A stretch of DNA of 64,000 nucleotides from Cryptomeria japonica (taxonomy: Eukaryota; Streptophyta; Pinopsida; Cupressales; Cupressaceae). The position numbers and the translations under genes were made by a program. Each line of letters begins with the position of its first letter. The first letter of the stretch is position 1. The notes below the pieces were generated by a model, which searched no databases, was not told the origin of the DNA, and saw nothing but the letters and a program-made list of their open reading frames with translations. Positions 36,701 to 47,455 of this stretch are shown here, in pieces. The DNA lies in contig NC_081414.1 of assembly GCF_030272615.1 (NCBI RefSeq), positions 910,785,009 to 910,849,008 on the forward strand. Direction: 5' to 3'.

Positions 36701-37844
36701 CTTAGTTTGTAAATTAAAGAAATCAATTTATGGATTAAAGCAATCTCCTAGGGAGTGGTATTCAAAGATTAATCAATTCTTTCTTTCTCAAGGCTTTATT
36801 AGAAGTAAAAATGATCCTAACTTGTATATTAAACATAGTGAAGATGATATTATAATTATTATCTTGTATGTAGATGATTTGATTCTTACTTCAAGCTCCA
36901 ATACTTTGATTTCTGATATTAAGTTTCAACTTAATCAAAAATTTCAAATGACTGATTTAGGTCTTTTACATTATTTCTTAGGAATGCAAATTTGGCAAAC
37001 CTCTAAAGGAATTTTCTTATCTCAAAGTAAATATGCTCAAGATCTCATAGATAAGTTTAAAATGAATGATGCTCATCATGTTTCAATTCCTATTGAATTA
37101 GGCACTAAGTTAATGCTTGATATGCAAACTCCTCTTGTTGATCCTACTTTGTATAGACAATTAGTTGGAAGTTTAAATTATTTAACTCTTACTAGGCCAG
37201 ATATTGCTTATAGTGTTGGTTTGGTTTCAAGATTCATGTCTAAACCTCAACAAACACACTTTAAAGTTGCTAAAAGAATTTTAAGATATATTAAAGGAAC
37301 AATTAATGTAGGTTTGTTTTATGATGCAAATTCTGATTTTACTTTAAAAGGTTTTACTGATTCCGATCTAGGTGGAGATCCCAATGATGGGAAATCTACT
37401 TGTGGTTATTGTTTTTTTGTTGGTTCAGGAGCAATTTCTTGGAATAGTAAAAAGCAACAATCTACCTCTCTTGGATCCACTGAAGCTGAGTACAAAGGAT
37501 GCACTAATGCTTCCAAAGAAGTCTTGTGGCTTAGAAGACTACTTGAAGATTTGGGTCTACCTCAACACGAACCAACTCCATTGTATTGTGACAACCAAAG
37601 TGCCATTGCCTTGGCTAAAAATCCAGTTTTCCATGCAAGGACAAAACACATTGCTCTCCAACACCACTTTATTAGAGAACAAATTGAAGACAAGCAAGTT
37701 TCACTCCTCTATTGCAAGGGGGAAGACCAAGTTGCAGATATTTTGACCAAGCCACTTTGTAAAGAAAAATTCCAATTTCATTGTAAAAATCTTGGATTAC
37801 AACCCATTGAAGGGTTTGATGTAGGCTCCCCAAGTAAAGCTTAA
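33711..37844 (+). CDS. Ty1/copia Gag-Pol polyprotein, intact
   Basis: 1377 residues without a stop. Gag begins MSTLIPEIKLNSSNYHSWK, with a UBN2-type capsid to about residue 200. An Asn/His-rich low-complexity linker (about 211-266) follows, then a CCHC zinc knuckle CTYCGKDGHITNNC (276-289). Protease active site DSGA is at 341-344. Integrase has HHCC zinc ligands H466, H471, C499, C502 and catalytic D530, D593, E629. RT has MDVKSAFLNG and YVDD near 1054-1057. RNase H has TDSDLGG, STEAEY and CDNQSA, and the protein ends after the usual ADILTKPL segment. All key catalytic residues I looked for are present. The start lies in a weak AT-rich context after a long leader. Codons are strongly A/T-ended. 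Confidence 0.97.
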   Translation: MSTLIPEIKLNSSNYHSWKTHISFIFRFKHLLDVATDKTFEPATSAPQADLDRWKAQNEEALGLIGISTVPNLYVLIGNCTKAHEAWEILKTTYDSSNESRKIQLQDQLEDLRYTDFKTMDEFLLKFDSVNGQLTGLGVTLADLRLIHLILKKCLPRQFQQFITNIHAQLAIPSLATQLTYDIFHNLLCQEEAKLIQFGTLKNSEHAFMSKNQNHNNNFRSNNNKHNHNHNNNHNNNHKSSNYQSHSKSYHNNSHNNNHNNTYNNQRNNSQTRPHCTYCGKDGHITNNCFKKQNGKKPMNQNNQNNQHKPHYKKGNNNGNSSRHAFTCTYNVSQPLEWIIDSGASQHVTSHKECFDSLHPDTSNIPVQLANNHSCKVEAIGDVNVPNGKLHDVLYVPELKSNLISVPKLCQDYKINFYRGICYIIDPNTNHVIATAKMDSDNLFKFYEFAPPKYSLLTTVDFTIWHERLGHLNSDYISLMQKANMVDGLPSIVPSQIVCNGCMSGKMHREPFPHGQSWRAYTKLHLVHSDLLGPMENPSIQGSRYALTFVDDFSRRTWIYFLHSKDQVLDVFIEFHMFVERQSGSKIKILRTDNGREYVNNAFNAYLKSFGIKHELTVPYTPQQNGVAERKHRTIVEMARCLLHAKNMDYKFWAEAMACATYLINRTPTKALKDKTPEEAWSGRKPNLQNLRIFGSIAYVHKPKEKRKKLDSKSSPFIFVGYDKNTKGYRVYNPITNKVKVARDVCIVEKGIHDCSKVEDDELGQTKVVLVEDQPPSLNPTPNASLSIPSSDSDDDNNNSTPHDSSSSDESITSKRRPKWFKSLIQDSDEYLARTDKLQARRVNYCNYALMTTIMNSNDPKTFDQAKNQPHWQKAMKEEYDTLTSNQTWDLVPLPHGKNLVSCKWLYKTKLNANNQVSKFKARLVARGFSQIEGLDYTETFAPVAKMPTIKLVLALASRMNWPIHQMDVKSAFLNGDLHEEIYMSQPPGFIKEGNAHLVCKLKKSIYGLKQSPREWYSKINQFFLSQGFIRSKNDPNLYIKHSEDDIIIIILYVDDLILTSSSNTLISDIKFQLNQKFQMTDLGLLHYFLGMQIWQTSKGIFLSQSKYAQDLIDKFKMNDAHHVSIPIELGTKLMLDMQTPLVDPTLYRQLVGSLNYLTLTRPDIAYSVGLVSRFMSKPQQTHFKVAKRILRYIKGTINVGLFYDANSDFTLKGFTDSDLGGDPNDGKSTCGYCFFVGSGAISWNSKKQQSTSLGSTEAEYKGCTNASKEVLWLRRLLEDLGLPQHEPTPLYCDNQSAIALAKNPVFHARTKHIALQHHFIREQIEDKQVSLLYCKGEDQVADILTKPLCKEKFQFHCKNLGLQPIEGFDVGSPSKA

Positions 37845-37851
37845 GGGGGGG
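37843..37851 (+). other. Polypurine tract of copia E
   Basis: AAGGGGGGG abuts the 3' LTR and overlaps the TAA stop of the polyprotein, a compact arrangement. Confidence 0.85.
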
Positions 37852-38371
37852 TGTTAGAATATTTAATCTTTACTTAGCTTAGGTTTATTTTTATTTAGTT
37901 TAGGATATTCCTTTGGAATTCCTACATGTAATTTGTCCTCTAGTACATGTGTGAGGACAAGTCATTTCTTTTATTTTCCTTTATTAAAGGAATATTAGAT
38001 TTCCTCCATAAGAGGATGTGGACACATGGCACACACATTTTATGAATGGTGGCATTCATAGATTTGGGAGTTACTTTGTAACTCCTCTCCTCATCTCTAT
38101 TTAAGAGATGTCTCCTCTCTCATTTCTTCTTAATGACAATATTGTAAAGAGCTTCTTGCTCTCTCTCTCTCTCTCTCTCATTTTTAGGCATTGCCTCATT
38201 AATAATATCACAAGGGGTTTTTCTTTGCTTTTCCCCTTTCAAAAGTTCTTGTGCCTCCTTCTTCACATTTGGGTGATGCTCCAAGGTTATTGCTTTTCTC
38301 TTGGTAACAATTACTTCATCATAAACTTTCTTGGATTAATTTTCCTTTCCTTGCTCTTTTATTTCCTTTCA
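37852..38371 (+). repeat. 3' LTR of copia element E
   Basis: 520 bp, TG...CA, nearly identical to the 5' LTR; the (CT)n tract is four bases longer. It is followed by the target duplication TGTCC. Confidence 0.95.
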
Positions 38372-39320
38372 TGTCCCAATTGTACACCCATCCCCTTAAG
38401 CCGAGCCATGTCCTAATCAATTAATTTTCCCTAAAGCCATGTCCTATAATTTACTTCAAATGATCCTGTTTTAAGTCATATGTCCTAATTAGTTAATTTC
38501 CCCTTAAGCCACATGTCTAGGTAGTTTTAACTTAACTTCACCCCCCTAGATTTAAATCCTAGATTTATAATATATATCTAACTATTTTTTGTTTTTGTAG
38601 GTTTTCTTTAAAGTAGTTTTTTGTTGTTGGTGGCATGTGAAACGAGACAATTATAGATGCTTTGGAAAAAAAAGAGGATGCAGATGGTACAATGGAATAA
38701 GTATTTAAATAAAGAGGTATGTATACATGTTAAATGTATGTATGTATATATTGTGTACATGTATAATTTATTTTTATTACATACCATTTGATCATGTAGA
38801 TGGTTTAAATATTATTGTCCTATAATTTACTTCAAATGATCCTCTTTTAAGGTGCATGTCATATTTCTAGTTTGATCCCCTTAAGCCACATATCCTAATT
38901 GTACACCGATCCCCTTAAACCGAGTCATGTCCTAATCAATCAATTTCCCCTTAAGCCATGTCCTATAATTTACTTCAAATGATCCTCTTTTAAGGCACAT
39001 GTCATATTTCTAGTTTGATCCCCTTAAGCCACATATCCCAATTGTACACCCATCCCCTTAAGCCGAGTCATGTCCTAATCAATTAATTCTCCCTTAAGCC
39101 ATGTCCTATAATTTACTTCAAATGATCCTCTTTTAAGGCACATGTCATATTTCTAGTTTGATCCCCTTAAGCCACATATCCCAATTGTACACCCATCCCC
39201 TTAAGTCGAGCCATGTTCTAATCAATTAATTTCCCCTTAAGCTGAGCCATGTCCTAATCAATTAATTTCCCCTAAAGCCATGTCCTATAATTTCCCCTTT
39301 TAAGCCATGTCCTAATTGGT
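38372..39320 (+). repeat. Tandem array, 143-bp unit with CCCCTTAAGCCACAT
   Basis: The phrase TTTCTAGTTTGATCCCC followed by TTAAGCCACATAT recurs with TTAAGCC at 38881, 39024 and 39167, exactly 143 bp apart; partial units flank these. Each unit has two or three CCCCTTAAG boxes and ATGTCCTAATCAATTAATT. 38644-38818 is the second copy of the gene 1 tail. The array continues on the other side of the copia insertion (31013-31214). Confidence 0.75.
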
Positions 39321-39879
39321 ACATGTATGCATCATTTTTTTCATTAAATTTGACTTAGTTAACTTATTTTTGTATTTTTAATTAAATTTGACCTAGTTTA
39401 TTTCTAATTAAGTTCTGATTTTTTTTTTTTTGTGCATGTAGGTACATCTAGTAATCAGGCTTTTAATTGTGGAGATCTAATTTAAAATCTCTAGATTGCT
39501 TTTGAAACTGTGGAGATCTAATTTATCTAGATCGCTTTTGAAACTTCTTTTAATGTCTTGGATTGGGTCAAACTTATATAATACTTTAGATTTCAGAATA
39601 TTGAGTTAGACTTTAATATATAGATTTAAGACATGTGGATCTTGAAAAATTTTAATTTGAGATACATGGATGAAGCTAAATTATTATATATTCAAGAGAT
39701 GCACCTGGATTAAACTTTTTTATATTTAAGCTTTTAGTATGTATATATGTGTGCATGTACATGGTTATTTTAGAAATTATCAATTGTTTTGAATTAAATT
39801 TTTAATGTATACAACATTTGTGTGTGTACACATGTGTTATTTGGAAAAATATCAAAATTGCAAGTGATTTATTTTTTTA

Positions 39880-39880
<1 letters not shown>

Positions 39881-39957
<77 letters not shown>
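39881..39957 (+). repeat. (TG)n microsatellite
   Basis: About 38 uninterrupted TG units. Confidence 0.95.
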
Positions 39958-39959
<2 letters not shown>

Positions 39960-40282
39960 AAGTGTGCTATTTTTATAAATATCAATTGCTCATGTGTATA
40001 TGTGTTCAATTGCACTTGCTATTTTGAGATGTGGATGAAGCTAAATTATTATATATTCAAGAGATGCACCTAGATTAAACTTTTTTATATAGATTTAAGC
40101 TTTTAGTATCATGTATATTCAAGAGATGTACGTACACATACACATGTATATAGATTTAGATTAAAAATAAATGAAATTTACATAGCTCAAGATGATTATA
40201 AATAAATAAATATATGTATAAATATAATGTCCATGAAACACATGTATGTATGTGTACTAGAGAAGTGAACACTCCAACGTAA

Positions 40283-40412
<130 letters not shown>

Positions 40413-41547
40413 ATGTACAAGCACTACATATATGTATATCAAGTCTAGATGTGTGATGATCAACAAGTCCACATGTGGTCAGCATGAAATATAATCAAAG
40501 TGTACGCACAAAATAAACAAGTCCATGTGTACGCACAAAATAAACAAGTCCCAGTGTGTACACATGTACACATGTACATCAAGTCCATGCTCAAAATGAA
40601 ATATATAATCAAAGTGCGCAAAATAAACAAGTCCCATGGGATGGAATGATCAAATGTCAGTAAACTGCATGAAACATGTAACAAATCTAGCCCCTAAAAT
40701 GAAGACAGTTGTAGGCCCTAAATATGATCTAGATTCCTCTTCAAGCCACGCAGACAAAGAGGAGAAGATCCACTCTGCAAGACAAAAATGTTCAAGTTTG
40801 TGAGAGTTCTACGTAGTTCATGTTCATATATATATATATATATATAAACAATTTTAAAATTTCAATTATAAGTTCAGTAGCACATACGTGTACATGAGTA
40901 GGCTCATCTCCTCTAGACTCTACTGAGGGCTCTGCATCTCTAGGTGCTATAGGGGCAGTCGATGGCACTGGTATCTCATGCTATATATAGTACATGTACA
41001 CACACACACATATATATAGATCAAGATCAATTGATGATTTAAAATAGAAATTTAAATTAAATTTATATTTAAAATGTTCATTTTGAACTAGAGATAATTT
41101 AATGTTCATACGCATGTACCTGACTCAAATCATCTCCTGTAGGCATTACAGTATCTGGGGCGACATCAACAAAAACTCCACTATCAACAAGATCCTACAA
41201 GGTATTTAAAAAAGAGTTGCACGTGTCAATTATATGCATGCATGTGTACATATATTATATAATATACAAATTAATTTAATTTTTAGATAAAATATCTGAA
41301 ACTTGTATCAATTTTTTTTAATTTAAATCAATATTAAATACCTGAAATGCAGACGATGTCTGCAGAAAACTATCAAGAGGATCAAGATGATCATATGGCC
41401 CATCTGAATGTAAACTCATCCCGATGGTCGTGTCCACTTGTACAACAAAATTAATTAAATCTAGATATTAAATCAAATGTACATGATGTTTATTTATTTA
41501 TTTAAAATATTGATTGTAAGTTTGATGAACAAAATTAATTAAATCTT

Positions 41548-41588
<41 letters not shown>

Positions 41589-42581
41589 TCAACGTACCGA
41601 ATCTCTCTACTCATCCACAACAATTGATGTTGGAGGAGCTCCACTCACCACAGTGGCAGGAGGGTAATCCGACATGGAAGTCGGTGTCTTGGTGGCCCCA
41701 AACATGGGCTGGAGACATGTAATTGTGTAAATAGTCAAGACATATAGATAGAGAGATCTATATAAATTATGTAAATTTAAATTTATATATATAGTGAAAA
41801 CTGTATGTATGTACTGGATCTCCCCCTACCTGTTTACCACGTAAATCATGATCTATGGGATGATCATCGACACAAAGAAAATCGACATATGAACCAATAT
41901 TATCATGATCAGTGGATGCTCCCCATGCAGCTGAAGAGGATGGACCATGATGTGAACTCAAAGCAAGGTCTGGACCATCACAAGGCCCATAGCATAGTCA
42001 ATGGCAACTCATACAAAAATGAGGTGTCGATGTATGTGGAATGGCTGTACTCATGTCAACATCATCCTCACTAGTGTCAATTTCGCCATGGTCCAACAAA
42101 TCAACTGTCTGTTGACTAAGGCTACCAGTGAGTGTCGTCAATGAGTCAAATGTGGAGATAACAGAATGCTAATGAACAGTCATAGGTATAACAGGCACAG
42201 GAGCCACAATGGCCTGGCGACGGGAAGGTCTAGTGGGGTCAATACGTGCCCCCAACCTATCCTGTGGCATGCCACCACCAACACCCTGGAATGCTCTTAT
42301 ATCAAAATAATTGGGCTTTAAACCCAAAACAAACTCTGCATATAATTTTCTCAAGAAGTATAAAGGGTACTCTAAGTTGGCATGTGGTGGAGTGTCAAAT
42401 ACCATCTACCATTGATCCCACAAATTATCGTGCATGCCCCAATGTGTACACCACCCCATGGATATGCGGGATTTGTTTGGTGGAATGGGTTCACCTATGA
42501 TGGGATTTGAAAAATATCTAACAAGGTGAGAATTGTCTATTATTAGGTTCAAAATTTCCTTATATGAGAGGCCATCCGAAT

Positions 42582-43045
42582 TGTGAGATTTTGCCAAGAT
42601 CAAGAGGCAATGGAAAGCACAAATAAGAGAGAACAAAATAGATGATAGAAATAAACTGTATTCTATCAAGATGAAAAATATGATCAACTGGATCATTAAG
42701 CATTACATACAATGAATATAAGCCTGCTTATATAGGCAAGGCTATATGGATATGTGAGCACACAAACATGACATGTGGCTCAATAAGAAACAAGGGTAGG
42801 TAGGAAATAGGTGTGGGTAGGTAGGAGAAATAATATAATAGTCCACATGGGGTGGATCACCCACTAAATGTGGAGTGTAACAACAAGATCAACACCATAA
42901 AAGGTGGAATTTCTCCGACACACACTATCCCAATGTGGCACAAACACCCAAGTTTCTCATACCCAAACTACTATGATATGCATTTCCTAAGTAAACTTAA
43001 GTAAAGTGTAATAATATCCATGATGAATAATTATTTACACCAACA
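42582..43045 (-). repeat. 3' LTR of copia element D
   Basis: 464 bp direct repeat of the 5' LTR, preceded on the minus strand by the purine run AAGGGGAGG (43054-43046) acting as PPT. Confidence 0.85.
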
Positions 43046-43268
43046 CCTCCCCTTAAGTGCAACTTAGGGGAATGCACTTAAGTCTACAATGCAAATAAGC
43101 AATGCAAGATGGGTCCCGGCTACTGGGCCATGTTAGGTACCCATATACAAATGCAAATGCATGCAAACCAATGCAATGAAATCTCTCACAAAGTGGGGAA
43201 AGAGAGAAAAACCCAATGGGAAAAAACCCTCCCCCAAAAGAGAGATGAAAACTAGATACAAAGAACTC

Positions 43269-45543
43269 TCATAGAAGTATGTGAAGGACAAAACCCCATG
43301 TGAGGAAAAAGTCCCCCCCATATGAGAGAAGAAGAGAAGCTAGGAAGCTCCCCTTCAATGTGGATTCTGCACCAATGATAGAAGGTCGATGTATGAAGAA
43401 ACTGCTCCATGAACGTCGAACATCATTCCTCCCCTTAGGAAGAAACAAAACCAAAGGTGTATCCATGAAGTCTCCCCAATCATGAAGGGAAGATGTATAA
43501 AAGAAACTCATGATGAAAGGAATCTCTGAAAACTACTTAAGTGTCCCAATGTCGATGCTGAAAGATACCTCCTCCAAAGGTGGTAAATTGTGCCACACTG
43601 CTAAAAAAGGCACTCCAAGATCTAGTGGAGATAGATGTAGAACATGTCCCAAAGACTCACATGTCTCCTCAAAACATAAAGAGACCTCCTCCAACTGTTG
43701 TACATAAGTATCCACAATCATATCAACCTCAAAAGAATGATCATGTAGAGAATGAACAAGAGGGTCAGAGTGTGCCCTCGCATCAATCAAAGAAGGATCA
43801 TCTTCATCAAAGAGAAGATGAATGTCATCAATGATGTCTCCCAAATCCGCAATGTAGGATTCCACAAACAAACCTACAATGTCTGTCAAGTAATCATCCC
43901 ATGAATCTGAAGCTGGAAGACAATGAATATCCTACTGCACTGAATCACATGAAGGCAAAATTGTCGCACTATCTGCATCATCAGGTGCAATAGGTGATGT
44001 GATATCAATATGAGGAGATGAAATACAAGGCTCAAGAATGGAATCACATGTGAGAATCCCCATGTTCAAGTGCCCAAAGTTCTCCTCAAAATCTGAACCA
44101 TCACAAGAAGTGTGATCATCATGTGTAGAATCATCAAATGTGAAATCATCATCATCAACAAAATCTGAAAAGGAGTATAACTGAGATGCACGATCAAACA
44201 CCCCAGTCACAATGATATCTCTAGTCTCCAAGTCTCTAATGAAAACTGACTCAGGTGTGAACTCCACAACTCTCAGTTGTGCCATGTGTGATTTGATGGA
44301 TAGAAAGGAGATTGTTTGTCAAGTGGGGTACACACAACACATCATTGAAGGAGTTATCCCCAATGTCAATAGATCCTTTCCCAATCACATCCATGTATGT
44401 ATGATTTCCCATCAAAATTTGCGGCATGGTGCAAGGCTCAAATGTAGAGAACATAGACTATGAAGATGCCATATGATGAGAAGCCCCTGAATCTAGAAGC
44501 CATCTCTCTGAATCATGACTGATAGTAGCACATAGAGCTTTTCCTTTTCTTGTCCTAAAAGAGCGAGTCTTCCCACTTGTAGAAGCCATGAATGCTTGCC
44601 CTTTTCCTTTTGAATGTGAGGAAGTGGAAGTTGATGAATCATCCTTCTTGTAGACATTAGGCAAATCAATGTTATGTTTTTTGAGGATATGTGTGAGCTC
44701 ATCAATCTTCTTAGAATGGCAACAATGCTCCTCATGACCAACCTTTTTACAATAGGCACAAGTAGGTCTCTCCCTCTTTGGTGAATTATCCCCCTTGGAA
44801 GAGGATGTATCTCCTTGTTGTGGAGAAGATGGTGTTTTGTCCTTAGGATTTGATTGCCATTTCTTCTTGTTTGAGTTGTCATTTCCTTGATTTCCTTTGT
44901 TCCCTTGATTTGCCACTAATGCTTGAAACTTAGAAGCCTTAAGAATGCCCATGCTTATCAACTTAGTTTGTTCCATCATCAACATTTCATTGAAAGCATC
45001 AAATGTAGGCATTGTGTAGCTTTAACCCATTGTCATCCTATGGGTTTGGAAACTAGAAACAAATGCTACATATTCTTGTGGAAGCTTGCCCATCAAGTTG
45101 AAGATCAATTGAGTATCCTTCTTATCAATGCCACAATCTTTGAGTTGTGCCCTCAACTCATTTGCCTTGGTGACATAATCTTGTATAGTATCAAAGTTCT
45201 TGGGATCCAACATGGTGGGATTACTATCAATTTGATATCCCCTAGTCTCATCAACTTGACCATACAAGTCTTGAAACTTTTTCCAAGCATCCTTGATTAG
45301 AGTACACTTCTCAATATGAAAAATGAGATCCTTTGATACATACTTTCTTAAGGTATCAATTGCCATGATATTTTTAGTGAGCCAATCCAAGTGACCAACT
45401 GGATCAACCTTAGGATCAGCGGGAGCAACAATAGTTCCATCAATGTAATGAGTGAGTCCTTTTTCCATAAGTTTACTCCATGCATCAATTTTCCAAGTAG
45501 CATAATTATGAGGAGTTAAGAGAGGAAACTTAGAAGAACCCAT
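43269..45543 (-). pseudogene. Element D Gag-protease ORF with a novel acidic C-terminal part
   Basis: Starts MGSSKFPLLTPHNYATWK (45543), a UBN2-type Gag. It continues past TAA at 45024-45022 in the same frame to a CCHC knuckle (CAYCKKVGHEEHCC), the protease site WLLDSGASHH near 44490, and the pre-integrase stretch LCVPHLTNNLLSIHQITH. One frameshift near 44260 is followed by VVEFTPESVFIRDLE. Where integrase and RT should follow, there is instead an acidic sequence (DFVDDDDFTFDDS, LGDIIDDIHLLFDEDD), continuing past TAG stops to 43269. Gag and protease could act in particle formation while polymerase functions come from another copia. Confidence 0.7.
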
Positions 45544-46305
45544 AGTAGCAAAAAGGAAGGAACACAAGAGCACAAAAGCACAAGAGACACCCCCCCAAAT
45601 TAACTCAATCAAAGTACCCCCAAAAAATGATGATTTTGGCACTTTATATGTAGTGCGTGTACAATAGGCCACTTGCAAAACAAGGCTAAGTGGACTTCTG
45701 ATTTCAATTTACAACTTCTCAAAATGAGATCTAAGAGACTTCAACAAATACTGCTAGTGATCTAAACTGAGATCCAAGCAAAATGCAAGTACCCAATATG
45801 CCAAAAATGGCCAAATAATGAAAGTACAATTTCTACTTAAAATTATTGCAAACAAATGGCAGATTATGAAAGTAGATCAAAAAATATGGCACCTGAAAAG
45901 GAGTCCATATGAGCCCAAATGAAGCCTCCAAAGTTGTAAAAATTGAGATTTCACGATTTCCAAAAACCCTATATCTGAGAAATATAAAAATCCTGCACCA
46001 TTGTACAAATCATGAAATTCTACCCCAAAACAAAAAAAATTGCTCGAAAAAAAGAGTTTGGATGAGTGAGATATCGCTATTTGAAAATCGCCTGCAAAAT
46101 TATAAATGCCTCTAGATTTGGCCTCTGAAGTCCGATTTGGATGAAACAAAAGGAAAAACTGACTTTCTTGGACCTCCTCAATCCAATGGTAACCTCATAT
46201 TTGATCCATCAAGCTTCAATAATAACCTGCAATAGAAAATTCCAAAATGCAAACCTCAAATAGCATCAAATTTCTCTCAATTGGCAAACCAATGACACTC
46301 TAATG

Positions 46306-46317
46306 GCTCTGATACCA
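46306..46317 (-). other. Primer binding site, initiator tRNA-Met, element D
   Basis: Minus strand TGGTATCAGAGC immediately after the LTR end. Confidence 0.9.
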
Positions 46318-46760
46318 TGTGAGATTTTGCCAAGATCAAGAGACAATGGAATGCACAAATAAGAGAGAACAAAATAGATGATAGAAATAAACTGTATTCT
46401 ATCAAGATGAAAAATATGATCAACTGGATCATTAAGCATTACATGCAATGAATATAAGCCTGCATATATAGGCAAGGCTATATGGATATGTGAGCACACA
46501 AACATGACATGTGGCTCAATAAGAAACAAGGGTAGGTAGGAGAAATAATATAATAGTCCACATGGGGTGGATCACCCACTAAATGTGGAGTGTAACAACA
46601 AGATCAACACCATAAAAGGTGGAATTTCTCCTACACACACTATCCCAATGTGGCACAAACACCCAAGTGTCTCATACCCAAACTACTATGATATGCATTT
46701 CCTAAGTAAACTTAATTAAAGTGTAATAATATCTATGATGAATAATTATTTACACCAACA
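46318..46760 (-). repeat. 5' LTR of copia element D
   Basis: 443 bp. On the minus strand it starts TGTTGGTGTAAATAATTATT and ends AAAATCTCACA before the PBS. It is similar to 42582-43045, which has a 15-20-bp extra segment (AAATAGGTGTGGGTAGGTAGG region, near 42805). Confidence 0.85.
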
Positions 46761-47152
46761 AGAATAAAACTAGTGTCTCTCCTCTCTCCATGCTCGATGT
46801 GAATCGAGCTCTGCATCTATAGACCTAACTGCATCAATAATGTTTTGCATCTTCAATGCAAAACAGTGCATGTGTGGGGATATATGCGGTGCTCTAAGGA
46901 TCTCATTAACTTTTCCCTGTATGAAAACAACATTCTCAGCAATAATGGCTCGAAATTGAGCCTTAGAAGAATCAGGAGGTGGAGGATGATGATCGGGTGG
47001 GGGTGGAGGTGGAGGAGGGGGTGGGGGTGGAGGTGGGGGTGGAGGTGGTGCACCATGGGTAGGGTCATCTGGAGGGGGTTGAGGCCATGTTGCATTAAGC
47101 AAATCTTCTATATCAAACACGTCCATGTGATGATGTGAATGTAATCTGAGCT

Positions 47153-47455
47153 CTGCATATATATACATGTACACATACATTTGATTAAAAATCAATAAAA
47201 ATTTAAAATCTAACTTTTGAAACTAAAACATGAATTTAAATTACAAATAATTTTAAAACATGTACAATCTACACATATAAATATACATTGTAAACATATA
47301 TATACATATACAAACTCTACAGACAGATAAATGATAAAAAATTAATGTGTACATATGAAATCAAGAACATGCACGATTTTACATGTAATATATGATCATG
47401 TACATAAGAATTTAAAATTTAACATCTACATGAAAATGTTTGTAATTAATCATCA
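47153..47455. other. AT-rich segment upstream of gene 2 exons
   Basis: Probably an intron (minus strand) leading to the acceptor at 47154-47153. No upstream exon could be identified. Confidence 0.4.

Larger units (their letters stand above)
31215..38371 (+). mobile_element. Element E: complete, intact and young Ty1/copia retrotransposon
   Basis: Two LTRs of 516 and 520 bp, PBS for initiator tRNA-Met, one uninterrupted polyprotein gene and a PPT, flanked by the 5-bp duplication TGTCC (31210-31214 and 38372-38376). By my reading the LTRs differ by two substitutions and two extra CT units. Total length is 7157 bp. The leader is unusually long (1968 bp) and carries a hairpin array and an antisense host-gene fragment. 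Everything needed for autonomous transposition seems present. Confidence 0.95.
42582..46760 (-). mobile_element. Element D: non-autonomous Ty1/copia, minus strand
   Basis: LTRs at 46318-46760 (5') and 42582-43045 (3'), initiator tRNA-Met PBS, an internal frame coding only Gag, protease and an acidic region, and a PPT. Flanking 5-mers CGAAT (42577-42581) and AGAAT (46761-46765) fit a target duplication with one change. No integrase core, RT or RNase H. It is inserted in gene 2. Confidence 0.85.
40718..47152 (-). pseudogene. Gene 2: multi-exon gene of unknown function in the transposon
   Basis: Minus strand. Exon at 47152-41830 (acceptor TATGCAG|AG, donor AAACAG|GTAGG; split by copia D), then 41708-41598, 41436-41342, 41194-41120, 40980-40894 and 40774-40718. 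All introns are GT-AG, and most exons join at codon boundaries. The first visible exon reads MDVFDIEDLLNATWPQPPP, then about 18 consecutive Pro, then SKAQFRAIIAENVVF and an MQNIIDAVRSIDAEL helix. Past the insertion come GLSYKEILNLIIDN and FDTPPHANLEYPLYFLRKLYAEF. The late exons are acidic (VDSGVFVDVAPDT, SVESRGDEPTH) and end in LKRNLDHI. Removing copia D plus one 5-bp repeat keeps the frame. Stops inside are mostly TAG. One or more upstream exons are missing. No domain recognised; possibly the accessory protein of the transposon. Confidence 0.55.

Noticed and set aside
39822..40073. Plus-strand ORF of repeated Val-Cys
   Set aside because: It is a translation of the (TG)n microsatellite.
46845..47138. 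Plus-strand Gly/Trp-rich ORF
   Set aside because: It is the complement of the poly-Pro coding stretch of gene 2.
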